A stretch of 6,349 bases of DNA from Microcaldota archaeon (GCA_023248455.1 JAHFEN010000046.1:1-6349), one strand, 5' to 3'; shown: positions 1-5,752, counted from the stretch's first letter. The notes: generated by a model not told the origin, from the sequence alone. Made by a program: numbers and translations.

Positions 1-1
1 T

Positions 2-37
2 CCGATAATCTTCGACTGGAAAAAGCAGGCGAAATAG
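2..37 (+). CDS. Possible C-terminal end of a gene entering from the left (partial)
   Basis: Reading from base 2 gives the short peptide PIIFDWKKQAK followed by a TAG stop at 35-37. A mixed hydrophobic then basic tail of this kind is typical of a protein C-terminus, and the position 10 bases before the purD stop would give a tight convergent pair, as elsewhere in this window. Only 11 codons are visible, so no family can be named. Another plus-strand frame is also open here but runs on into the antisense of purD and is judged a shadow. The call is a guess that needs the upstream sequence. Confidence 0.3.
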   Translation, partial: PIIFDWKKQAK

Positions 38-47
38 TAAGTTTGGA

Positions 48-1391
48 TCAGAGGATTCCGAGCGACCTTACATGGTCCATCCTTCTTTTTACCAGGGCGT
101 CTGTGCCTATATCCTTCCTGTGCCAGACCTTGCCTATCACCGAGCCGCAGGCCCCCTCTGAGATGCGCTCTGCGTCCGCAATTGTGTCCGCAGTTCCCAC
201 CACCGCGATTGAGCGGGAGCTTTGGGTGTAGATTATCCCGTCCTCCTCGTACACGGCAGCATAGTATATCCGGGCGCCAAACGAGGTGATTGCCTGCGTG
301 TTGATCTGCAGGGGCTGGTTTATGAGAGCCTTTCCGGGGTAGCCCTCTGGCACCAGGTACTTGCACACAGTCGCCTTTTTTTCGAACGAGGGGGCCTTGG
401 CAATTTTCCCTTTTGCCATCTGCGAAAGCACCTCCGCCAAATCGTCTTTGAGCAGGGCTAGCACGTTCATTGCCTCCGGGTCCCCGAACCGCGCATTGTA
501 TTCCAGCAGCTTCGGCCCATCGCTCGTGAGCATGAAGCCACCGTAGAGGATGCCCACAAACCTCTTGCCGGTTTTCTTGTAGAACGCCTCGACCGTCTTT
601 TGCATGATTTTGAGAGCATCGTCGTAGTGCTTTTGCTTGGTGAATGGAAGCAGGTGGCTTGTGCCTGAGTATGATCCCATGCCACCGGTATTTGGCCCAA
701 CATCGCCTTCGTATGCGCGCTTGTGGTCCTGCACCGCTGGCATGCCGTAAATTTTGGAGCCGTCCGAGAATGCCTGGAGCGAGAACTCCTCTCCTTCCAG
801 CTTCTCCTCAATGATTATGCTCTTCAGCCCGCCATGCTTTGTCCCGAGGAGCTCTTTTGCATACTCCTTTGCCTCTGAACCATCCTTGAGCTGCAAGCCC
901 GTCACTTTCACGCCCTTGCCTCCGGTCAGGCCGGCTGGCTTGACAGCAACGCTGCCCCCAAGGGAGTCGATGAACCTTGATGCGTCCGAGCCTGAATCGA
1001 AAATGCCAAACTTCGGAGCGCCTGGCACCTTGTAGTCCCGCAGCATGTCCCTGCAATATGCCTTGTCCCACTCAAGGCGCGCTGCCTCCAGTGTAGGAGC
1101 TGCGCAAGTGATTCCCTGTGCGAGGAGGGAGTCGGTCACTCCGGCTGCCAAGACAGCGTCAGGGGAAGGGAATGCGAGCGTGATTTCATACTGCTTGGCA
1201 AACGAGACCACCTGGCTGGTGGAGTGTATGTCGCCTATGCCGTATTTCCCCCCTGAACCCTTGGCAAGATGGGCGATGCCTGGATTGTTCACAGACATGA
1301 ACGCGTAGAGCCTGGCATTTCCTCCACGGCAAACGGTTTCTGCGATGGCATGCTCACGAGCGCCGTTGCCCACCAGAAGGAAATTTTCCAT
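48..1391 (-). CDS. purD: Phosphoribosylamine--glycine ligase (GAR synthetase), archaeal type
   Basis: PurD joins glycine to 5-phosphoribosylamine using ATP, the second step of cytoplasmic de novo purine synthesis. The 447-residue product is slightly longer than the roughly 430 residues usual in bacteria. Visible landmarks: N-terminal GNGAREHA (8-15); the ATP-grasp glycine-rich loop in KPAGLTGGKGVKV (151-163), with P and TGGKG where bacteria have DGLAAGKG; QDHKRAYEGDVGPNTGGMG (221-239); and metal/ATP-binding LLEYNARFGDPEA (295-307). A C-terminal domain follows. The ATG at 1391 is preferred over an in-frame GTG at 1400, because the ribosome binding site GGAGTG (1400-1405) lies 8 bases before the ATG but overlaps the GTG. 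It is divergent from the threonine dehydrogenase gene and apparently monocistronic. No frameshift or missing key motif was seen. The family call is very secure. Confidence 0.97.
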   Translation of the reverse strand: MENFLLVGNGAREHAIAETVCRGGNARLYAFMSVNNPGIAHLAKGSGGKYGIGDIHSTSQVVSFAKQYEITLAFPSPDAVLAAGVTDSLLAQGITCAAPTLEAARLEWDKAYCRDMLRDYKVPGAPKFGIFDSGSDASRFIDSLGGSVAVKPAGLTGGKGVKVTGLQLKDGSEAKEYAKELLGTKHGGLKSIIIEEKLEGEEFSLQAFSDGSKIYGMPAVQDHKRAYEGDVGPNTGGMGSYSGTSHLLPFTKQKHYDDALKIMQKTVEAFYKKTGKRFVGILYGGFMLTSDGPKLLEYNARFGDPEAMNVLALLKDDLAEVLSQMAKGKIAKAPSFEKKATVCKYLVPEGYPGKALINQPLQINTQAITSFGARIYYAAVYEEDGIIYTQSSRSIAVVGTADTIADAERISEGACGSVIGKVWHRKDIGTDALVKRRMDHVRSLGIL

Positions 1392-1474
1392 AAATACCAC
1401 ACTCCTGCTTGACGTGTTTTTTCTGGCAGCATTTATATTGTTTTTATCTGAAGTTTCCTCACTGGGTGGATAGC
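1392..1474. promoter_or_regulatory. Divergent promoter region between purD and the threonine dehydrogenase gene
   Basis: This 83-base gap holds one clear TATA-like element, TTTATATT at 1432-1439, which reads AATATAAA on the minus strand. Its centre is about 39 bases from the plus-strand ATG and about 44 bases from the purD ATG. Initiation about 25 bases from the centre would give short leaders of roughly 15 and 20 bases, each containing a ribosome binding site (GGTG at 1465-1468 on plus, GGAGTG at 1400-1405 on minus). The minus strand has an A-rich run just upstream of the box (GATAAAAAC), which might act as a TFB recognition element for purD. A second AT-rich stretch at 1441-1446 could serve the plus strand instead. 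Sharing of one box is inferred from spacing. Confidence 0.55.
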
Positions 1475-2431
1475 ATGGCTAAGGTACTTGTAATAGGCGC
1501 AGTGGGGCAGATCGGCACCGAGCTCACAGTGGCTCTTCGGAAGAAATTCGGAGGGCAGAGTGTGATCGCTGCCACCAGGAAAACGGCCTTCCCAGAGGAG
1601 ATTGCTGCTGGCGGCCCGTGCGAGTATTTCGACGTGCTTGAAAAGGAAAAAATGAAGGAAGTGGTAAAAAAGCACGGCATTGAAACAATATACCAGCTAG
1701 CCTCGCTCCTCTCCGCAACCGGAGAGAAAAACCCGGACGCAGCATTTGACATCAACCTCCTTGGGCTGAAGAGCAGCCTCGACGTGGCGCGCGAATGCAA
1801 AGTCAAGAAAATTTTCTGGCCTTCCTCGATTGCGGCTTTTGGCCCAACAGCGCCGCACGAGGGGACTCCGCAGCGCACAGTGCTTGAGCCCACCACAATG
1901 TACGGGGTGACAAAGGTCGCTGGAGAACTTCTATGCCAGTACTATTTCAGGAAATACGGGCTGGACATCCGCTCGGTCCGCTACCCGGGCCTGATTTCCT
2001 ACAAGGCAGAGCCAGGAGGCGGCGCTACAGACTATTCGGTAGCAATCTTCTACGAGGCGATAAAAAACAGGAGCTACAGGTGCTTTGTGGGCCCGCAGAC
2101 CGTGCTGCCCATGATGTACATGCCTGACGCGATTCGTGGCACCATTGAACTCATGGGCGCGCCTTCCGAGAGGCTGACTGTAAGGACGAGCTACAATCTC
2201 GCAGCAATTTCCTTTTCGGCAATGGAATTGGCAGATGAGGTAGCCAGGCTGATTCCAGGCTTCACCTGCTCTTACGAACCTGACTCCAGACAGCAGATTG
2301 CGGACTCCTGGCCAAAGTCGATTGACGACTCGCAGGCAAGGCGTGACTGGGGCTGGAAGCACGAGTACGACCTGCGCAGGATGAGCGAGGACATGGTGAA
2401 GAATTTAAAGACCAAGCTGCTTGGACAGTGA
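1475..2431 (+). CDS. tdh: L-threonine 3-dehydrogenase, short-chain (SDR, NAD-dependent epimerase-like) type
   Basis: The 318-residue protein belongs to the extended SDR fold. It most resembles the SDR-type threonine dehydrogenases that oxidise L-threonine to 2-amino-3-ketobutyrate with NAD, rather than sugar epimerases. Visible landmarks: Rossmann loop GAVGQIG (8-14); LLSATGEKNP (78-87); WPSSIAAFGP (115-124) with the catalytic serine region; catalytic Y143 and K147 in MYGVTK; RYPGLISYKAEPGGGATDY (169-187); LPMMYMPDAIR (211-221); and the C-terminal SWPKSIDDSQAR...DWGW (278-294). These long segments match the threonine dehydrogenase subfamily as known from Thermoplasma and other SDR-type enzymes. 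The ATG at 1475 starts directly at the beta-alpha-beta fold and follows GGTG with a 6-base gap. An upstream in-frame start at 1409 would add 22 residues and cross the TATA-like box, so it is rejected. A related nucleotide-sugar epimerase cannot be fully excluded without an assay. Confidence 0.85.
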   Translation: MAKVLVIGAVGQIGTELTVALRKKFGGQSVIAATRKTAFPEEIAAGGPCEYFDVLEKEKMKEVVKKHGIETIYQLASLLSATGEKNPDAAFDINLLGLKSSLDVARECKVKKIFWPSSIAAFGPTAPHEGTPQRTVLEPTTMYGVTKVAGELLCQYYFRKYGLDIRSVRYPGLISYKAEPGGGATDYSVAIFYEAIKNRSYRCFVGPQTVLPMMYMPDAIRGTIELMGAPSERLTVRTSYNLAAISFSAMELADEVARLIPGFTCSYEPDSRQQIADSWPKSIDDSQARRDWGWKHEYDLRRMSEDMVKNLKTKLLGQ

Positions 2432-2478
2432 AAAATTTCAGCAGAAATTTTTCAGCAGTGGAATATAGAAATTCCACT
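2431..2478. terminator. Two adjacent hairpins after the threonine dehydrogenase gene
   Basis: Two perfect 8-bp stems with 6-base loops lie side by side. The first pairs AAAAATTT (2431-2438, starting on the stop codon's last base) with AAATTTTT (2445-2452) around the loop CAGCAG. The second pairs AGTGGAAT (2457-2464) with ATTCCACT (2471-2478) around the loop ATAGAA. The first ends in a T5 run on the plus strand, which could serve as an archaeal terminator for the dehydrogenase gene. Because the genes converge, either strand's transcript could form these structures. Confidence 0.55.
2433..2458. repeat. Short imperfect direct repeat AAATTT(TT)CAGCAG
   Basis: AAATTTCAGCAG (2433-2444) is followed at once by AAATTTTTCAGCAG (2445-2458), which differs by two extra T bases. 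The repeat creates the first hairpin, because AAATTT is its own reverse complement. It may be a small slippage or duplication product fixed in the intergenic gap. Confidence 0.6.
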
Positions 2479-2486
2479 ACGATGAG

Positions 2487-2500
2487 AAAAAAGAAAAAAA
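2487..2500 (-). terminator. T-tract terminator of the DUF350 membrane protein gene
   Basis: Read on the minus strand, the TAA stop (2503-2501) is followed directly by T7, C, T6. A U-rich tract without a strict need for a hairpin is the standard intrinsic termination signal in archaea. The second intergenic hairpin lies about 10 bases further on and could act as a backup or a 3'-end stabiliser. Confidence 0.7.
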
Positions 2501-3034
2501 TTATGCCCAGCCCAGGGCTGATGCCACGTTCTCGGGCGAGATCGCACTTGACATCCCAGAAACAGCGCCGCGGATCACGAATGAGACCGCGAATAGCACT
2601 GCAGCCATTATTATCGCCACTGCCACGTTGCCCTTGCGGAGCTCCTTGAACTCGTCGATGCCTACCGTTATCTTGTCAAGCACGTTCACGGCGATGTATA
2701 TTGAGAATATGGCGAATATGACCCCGATAGCGAGATTTACAAGCCCTATTACAAGCGCAGCCACCATCTGAAGATAGGACAGGTTTGCGGTGAATACCCC
2801 CGTGAGGCCGGACACGCCGGACTCGACTATGTTCGCGATCGAAAGGATGATTGCGCCAAGCAGTATGGCTATTGCCACATTGCCTTTCTTAAGCTCGGCC
2901 ATCTCCTCTGTGCCCTCGGTCAGCTTGTCGAACATCTTGAGCCCAAGGTAAACCGAACCCATGGCAAGCGCCAGCCCCACTATGAGCTGGAAAATTGCGA
3001 TGAATAGACCTAGGAATATGCTCTCAATACCCAT
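2501..3034 (-). CDS. Integral membrane protein with two DUF350-like repeats, unknown function
   Basis: The 177-residue protein has four likely membrane segments at about 8-30, 52-72, 88-117 and 136-156. It is built from two copies of one unit offset by exactly 84 residues: DKLTEG (36-41) matches DKITVG (120-125), ELKKGNVAIAI (47-57) matches ELRKGNVAVAI (131-141), and GVSG (73-76) matches AVSG (157-160). The hydrophobic, charged-loop, GN(V)A(I/V)AI pattern is that of the DUF350/YjfL family, whose bacterial members often have one or two such units. The family's biochemical role is unknown and no catalytic residues are evident. The start is secure: ATG at 3034 follows GAGGTGA (3039-3045) with a 4-base gap. 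The gene stands alone, divergent from purM and convergent with the dehydrogenase gene. The assignment rests on pattern recall; a family search would settle it. Confidence 0.8.
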   Translation of the reverse strand: MGIESIFLGLFIAIFQLIVGLALAMGSVYLGLKMFDKLTEGTEEMAELKKGNVAIAILLGAIILSIANIVESGVSGLTGVFTANLSYLQMVAALVIGLVNLAIGVIFAIFSIYIAVNVLDKITVGIDEFKELRKGNVAVAIIMAAVLFAVSFVIRGAVSGMSSAISPENVASALGWA

Positions 3035-3097
3035 AACTTCACCTCTTAGGGCAATTCGCAGGCAAGCAATAAAAAGGTTTTTCGGCGGATAGGCTGT
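3035..3097. promoter_or_regulatory. Divergent promoter region between the DUF350 gene and purM
   Basis: One AT-rich element, AATAAAAA at 3068-3075, lies in this 63-base gap. Its centre is about 27 bases before the purM ATG, the distance expected from an archaeal TATA box to the transcription start, so purM mRNA is probably leaderless. No GGTG or GAGG motif precedes that ATG, which agrees. On the minus strand the same element reads TTTTTATT. Initiation about 25 bases on would give the DUF350 gene a leader of roughly 13 bases carrying its strong ribosome binding site GAGGTGA (3039-3045). Dual use of one box is inference. Confidence 0.55.
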
Positions 3098-4087
3098 ATG
3101 GCGACCTATTCAGATGCAGGCGTGGACGTGAAGAAAGTCAGGGGCATACACGCTGCCATAAACGACGCGATTTTTTCGTCGATGCCGAACTTCGTCCTTC
3201 CAATAAAGGGACACTACGCCGGGCTGTTCAAGGCAGGAAGCCAGACCCTTGCCATACACTGTGACGGGGTTGGAAGCAAGATACTTGTCGCAGACTATCT
3301 TGGCAAATTCGACACTGTTGGAATCGACTGCGTTGCAATGAATGTGAATGACGTCATCTGCGTGGGCGCTGTGCCGCTTGTCCTTGTAGATTATCTCGCA
3401 CTTGCAAAAGAGGATGCCGCGCTGGTGAGAGAAGTGATGAAAGGCCTGCGGCAGGGTGCGGACCAATCGCTCTGCGCAATCGTGGGAGGGGAAACAGCCA
3501 TCCTCCCGGACATGATTACTGGCGGAAAGAAGCCCTTTGACCTTGCTGCCACCTGCGTTGGCGTGGTTCAGGGCGAGCCCGTCACAGGCGCAAAAATGAG
3601 GGCAGGAGACGTCATTGTCGGCATGGAAAGTTCCGGGATCCATTCCAACGGATACACGCTGGCCAGGCGCCTGCTAGATGTGAAAAAATGGGGCAGGGAA
3701 ATGCTTGAGCCGACCAGGATTTATGTAAAGCCAGTGCTCCAGATGCTTTCGGAATGCGGCATAAGTGGGCTTGCGCACATAACTGGCGGGGCATTTTCCA
3801 AGCTCTCCAGGATTGGCGCTTACGCTGGGGCGGGCTTCCTTCTTGACAATATGCCGAAAACCGCAGGAGTGATGGCTGAGCTTGAGAAAAAAGTCGGCTC
3901 AGACTATGAATTTTACCGGACTTTCAATGCAGGAATTGGGATGTGTGTGGTGTGCAGTAAAAAGGATGCCTCAAGAGTGATCGGGATTGCAAGGAAACAT
4001 GATATAGGCGCGCAGATCATAGGAAAAGTTGTTGAAGGAAAAGACGTAACCCTGGAGAAAAATGGCAAAAAAATCTCGCTTCTTTAG
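3098..4087 (+). CDS. purM: Phosphoribosylformylglycinamidine cyclo-ligase (AIR synthetase)
   Basis: PurM uses ATP to close the imidazole ring, turning FGAM into AIR in cytoplasmic purine synthesis. The 329-residue product is a full-length family member of the PurM/SelD/HypE fold. Visible landmarks: the N-terminal YSDAGVDVKK (4-13); DGVGSK (56-61, usually DGVGTK); MNVNDVICVGAVPLVLVDYLA (81-101), matching the family's MCVNDLV...GAEPLFFLDY; GGETAILPDM (130-139); SSGIHSNGYTLAR (178-190); EPTRIYV (204-210); ITGGAF (228-233); and FYRTFNAGIGM (272-282). The ATG at 3098 is chosen because the family's N-terminal motif begins at once after it. No ribosome binding site is seen, so a leaderless start is likely. 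Its TAG stop overlaps the stop of convergent pcm. FGAR synthesis and amidation genes (purN/purT, purL) are not in the window. The call is very secure. Confidence 0.97.
   Translation: MATYSDAGVDVKKVRGIHAAINDAIFSSMPNFVLPIKGHYAGLFKAGSQTLAIHCDGVGSKILVADYLGKFDTVGIDCVAMNVNDVICVGAVPLVLVDYLALAKEDAALVREVMKGLRQGADQSLCAIVGGETAILPDMITGGKKPFDLAATCVGVVQGEPVTGAKMRAGDVIVGMESSGIHSNGYTLARRLLDVKKWGREMLEPTRIYVKPVLQMLSECGISGLAHITGGAFSKLSRIGAYAGAGFLLDNMPKTAGVMAELEKKVGSDYEFYRTFNAGIGMCVVCSKKDASRVIGIARKHDIGAQIIGKVVEGKDVTLEKNGKKISLL
4058..4073 (-). terminator. Possible T-tract terminator of the pcm operon inside purM
   Basis: On the minus strand, just past the pcm stop, come T7 (4073-4067) and T5 (4062-4058). On the plus strand these are lysine and asparagine codons at the PurM C-terminus. 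With no intergenic space, a terminator for the operon would have to sit inside purM, and this is the nearest U-rich candidate, 11 bases after the stop. Confidence 0.4.
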
Positions 4088-4710
4088 CGCTCAGAATGCC
4101 CTACAAGAGGGACAAACACAACTGGAAGAATGGACTTGGTTTCCACTCCAGATGCAGACTTCTCAATCAGCAGAAGGTCCTGGAAATACCTTCCCACAGG
4201 AATCAGCATCTTTCCCCCTTGCTTTAGCTGCTCCACAAGGCAAGGGGGTATGTTTTCCGATGCTGCCGTTACCAGTATCCTGTCATAGGGCGCGCCCTGG
4301 GGGTAGCCCTGCCTGCCGTCCGCCTCGATAATGACTGCTTCAAGCCCTTCTTTGGCGATATTTTTCCTGGCAGTCTCGGCAAGCGCGTGCACCACCTCAA
4401 GGGAATAGATTTTGCCTTTATTGCCAACCAGAAAAGAGAGGAGGGCAGCGCCGTAGCCCGAGCCTGTGCCTATTTCAAGCACCCTCTGGCCAGGCATTAT
4501 TCTTGCTGTTTCAAGCATTATTGCGTACATGTGCGGCGCAGATATGGTCTGGCTGTGCCCTATTGGAAGAGGGTGATCCTCCCAGGCGTATGGGCGCATC
4601 TGCAGCGGAAGGAAGTCCTCGCGCCTGATTGTCCGCATTGCCTCTATTATCTTTTCCGACTTGAGGTAGCCCGCTGAAACCAGCCTTGCAATGGTCTCCT
4701 CCTGGAGCAT
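4084..4710 (-). CDS. pcm: Protein-L-isoaspartate O-methyltransferase
   Basis: This SAM-dependent enzyme methylates L-isoaspartyl residues in damaged proteins so that they can revert to normal aspartate, a cytoplasmic protein repair function. The 208 residues are the usual length. Visible landmarks: LPIGHSQTISAPHM (48-61), with the PCMT-specific serine S57; SAM motif I EIGTGSGYGAAL (79-90); the acidic residue E105 after the second strand; ADGRQGYP (130-137); PYDRILVTAA (141-150); IPPCLVEQLKQGGKMLIPVG (154-173); and the C-terminal FVPLVG (199-204). The ATG at 4710 follows GAAGTGA (4716-4722), one mismatch from the GAGGTGA seen before the DUF350 gene, with a 5-base gap. It lies 61 bases after kae1, on the same strand and probably in the same operon. 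An AT-rich tract centred about 28 bases upstream could also give a leaderless transcript. Its TAA stop overlaps the purM stop. Confidence 0.97.
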   Translation of the reverse strand: MLQEETIARLVSAGYLKSEKIIEAMRTIRREDFLPLQMRPYAWEDHPLPIGHSQTISAPHMYAIMLETARIMPGQRVLEIGTGSGYGAALLSFLVGNKGKIYSLEVVHALAETARKNIAKEGLEAVIIEADGRQGYPQGAPYDRILVTAASENIPPCLVEQLKQGGKMLIPVGRYFQDLLLIEKSASGVETKSILPVVFVPLVGHSER

Positions 4711-4771
4711 TCAGGTCACTTCGTCAATCTGCAAAAAAATTATCGGGATTTGCCATTAGCTTCTTCTCCCA
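4711..4771 (-). repeat. Degenerate second copy of the kae1-pcm junction (61-base period)
   Basis: The gap between kae1 and pcm ends in codons for IDEVT followed by TGA, exactly the last five residues and stop of Kae1 itself. Four of the five residue codons differ from the kae1 copy only at the third base. The two stops are 61 bases apart. If one T of the T7 run (4733-4739) is skipped, the gap reads EKKLMANPDNFLQIDEVT, which matches the Kae1 tail EKIDALKPNGYWRIDEVT at 8 of 18 positions without gaps. The start of the gap, ATGGGAGAAGAAGC, weakly resembles the start of pcm. A tandem duplication spanning the junction, then decay, would explain this. It also contains a 10-codon mini-ORF (4740-4772) overlapping the kae1 stop as TGATG, not called as a gene. 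Confidence 0.45.
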
Positions 4772-5752
4772 TCAGGTTACCTCATCGATGCGCCAGTAAC
4801 CATTCGGTTTTAGCGCGTCAATCTTTTCTCTCTTTCCCTTCTGCCATTCGGAAATGGCGGTGAAGGCAATCATTGCTCCGTTGTCTGCGTTGTATTCGGG
4901 CGCCACCACTCCGAACCTTGCGCCATGCCCTTCGCATACTTGGGCAAGCATCCCGCAGAAGCGGGCGTTCTGAGCCACCCCTCCGCACACAGTGACTTCG
5001 CTCTTGCCGGTCAGGCAAAGCGCCCGCTCGGCAGCCTCGCAAATCTCTGCAAACGAGGTTTCCATGAGCGAACATGCGATGTCCTCTGTTTTGCGGGTGC
5101 CTATGGACCTGACAGCTGACGTTAGAAGCCCAGCGAACGCGAAATTCATGCCCTTTACAGTATAGGGAAGGGGAAAATAGCTGCCCTGCGCTGCAAGGCG
5201 GGCTACCTCGCCTCCGTGTGCAGGGAAGATTTTCGCCTCGCGCGCGAACACGTCAAAGAGGTTTCCCAGCCCCATGTCCAGCGTTTCGCCAAGCACAAGG
5301 AAGCGCATCTGCCCTTTTCTTGGCTTTCTGCGCTCGGTAATGATCTGCGTGTTTGCCCCGCTCACGTAAACGTAAAGTGGGTCTTTCATTCCAAGTAGGC
5401 TGCGGGACACTTCCAGGTGGGCATGGCAGTGGTTTACCCCTAAAATTGGCTTGCTGTATTTGGAAGAGAGGAACTTTGCGCCCGCGCAGGAAACCCGCAG
5501 GCACTGGCCTATGCCCGGCCCCTGCGAAAAGGAGAAAAGGTCGATTTCGCTGGCAGCCACTTTTGCAGTGTCCAGGGCTTCGCGCAAGACTTGGCTGAAC
5601 GCTTCTGCGTGGTGGTCTGCAGCTGCCCTTGGGACTATCCCTTGGCCAGCCTGGGGCCTGTACATGCGCTTTGAGTTCGCGAGTGTTTTTCCACCATCAA
5701 CTATTCCGACTCCAAGCGTGTGCGCTGTGCTTTCAATTCCAAGGCAAATCAC
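4772..5752 (-). CDS. kae1: KEOPS complex catalytic subunit Kae1 (tRNA N6-threonylcarbamoyladenosine synthase)
   Basis: Kae1 transfers the threonylcarbamoyl group from threonylcarbamoyl-AMP to A37 of ANN-reading tRNAs, acting with Bud32, Cgi121 and Pcc1. The 326-residue ASKHA-fold protein shows GIESTAHTLGVGI (5-17), PRAAADHH (41-48), GPGIGQCLRV (78-87), the metal-binding H108 and H112 in NHCHAHLEV, YVSGANTQI (129-137), GETLDMGLGN (155-164), LPYTVKGMNFAFAG (195-208), CGGVAQNARF (256-265) and DNGAMIAF (290-297), with D290 a likely metal ligand. The archaeal YVSGANTQ and ETLD-GLGN motifs favour Kae1 over bacterial TsaD. It ends at Kae1-only length, so Bud32 is not fused as in many euryarchaea, and none is seen nearby. 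The GTG start at 5752 follows GGTG (5758-5761) with a 5-base gap and overlaps the upstream gene's stop as GTGA, suggesting translational coupling. Confidence 0.96.
   Translation of the reverse strand: MICLGIESTAHTLGVGIVDGGKTLANSKRMYRPQAGQGIVPRAAADHHAEAFSQVLREALDTAKVAASEIDLFSFSQGPGIGQCLRVSCAGAKFLSSKYSKPILGVNHCHAHLEVSRSLLGMKDPLYVYVSGANTQIITERRKPRKGQMRFLVLGETLDMGLGNLFDVFAREAKIFPAHGGEVARLAAQGSYFPLPYTVKGMNFAFAGLLTSAVRSIGTRKTEDIACSLMETSFAEICEAAERALCLTGKSEVTVCGGVAQNARFCGMLAQVCEGHGARFGVVAPEYNADNGAMIAFTAISEWQKGKREKIDALKPNGYWRIDEVT

Noticed and set aside
1..18. Similarity of CCGATAATCTTC at the left edge to CCGATAATTTTT in the kae1-pcm gap
   Set aside because: The shared run is about 8 bases and the contexts are unrelated, so chance is the better explanation.
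467..1071. Minus-strand frames 467-811 and 808-1071 within purD
   Set aside because: They overlap the purD coding strand in other frames and have arginine-rich, low-pattern products; purD itself is intact across them.
1392..1400. GTG start at 1400 adding MVF to PurD
   Set aside because: The ribosome binding site GGAGTG overlaps this GTG, and the family's GNGAREHA motif sits at the normal distance from the ATG at 1391.
1409..1474. Upstream start of the threonine dehydrogenase adding 22 residues
   Set aside because: The extension crosses the TATA-like box and is unlike the family N-terminus; the ATG at 1475 has its own ribosome binding site and begins the Rossmann fold.
1459..2362. Long minus-strand open frames (1459-1896 and 1931-2362) under the threonine dehydrogenase gene
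   Set aside because: They are antisense to a well-recognised gene, their products have no family features and no ribosome binding sites fit.
3110..3643. 177-codon minus-strand open frame under purM
   Set aside because: It lies wholly antisense to purM; its composition (many H, C and D residues without pattern) is that of a shadow frame.
4740..4772. Ten-codon mini-ORF (MGEEANGKSR) starting at TGATG on the kae1 stop
   Set aside because: It is too short to support as a gene and lies within the apparent decayed repeat; kept only as a note in the repeat entry.
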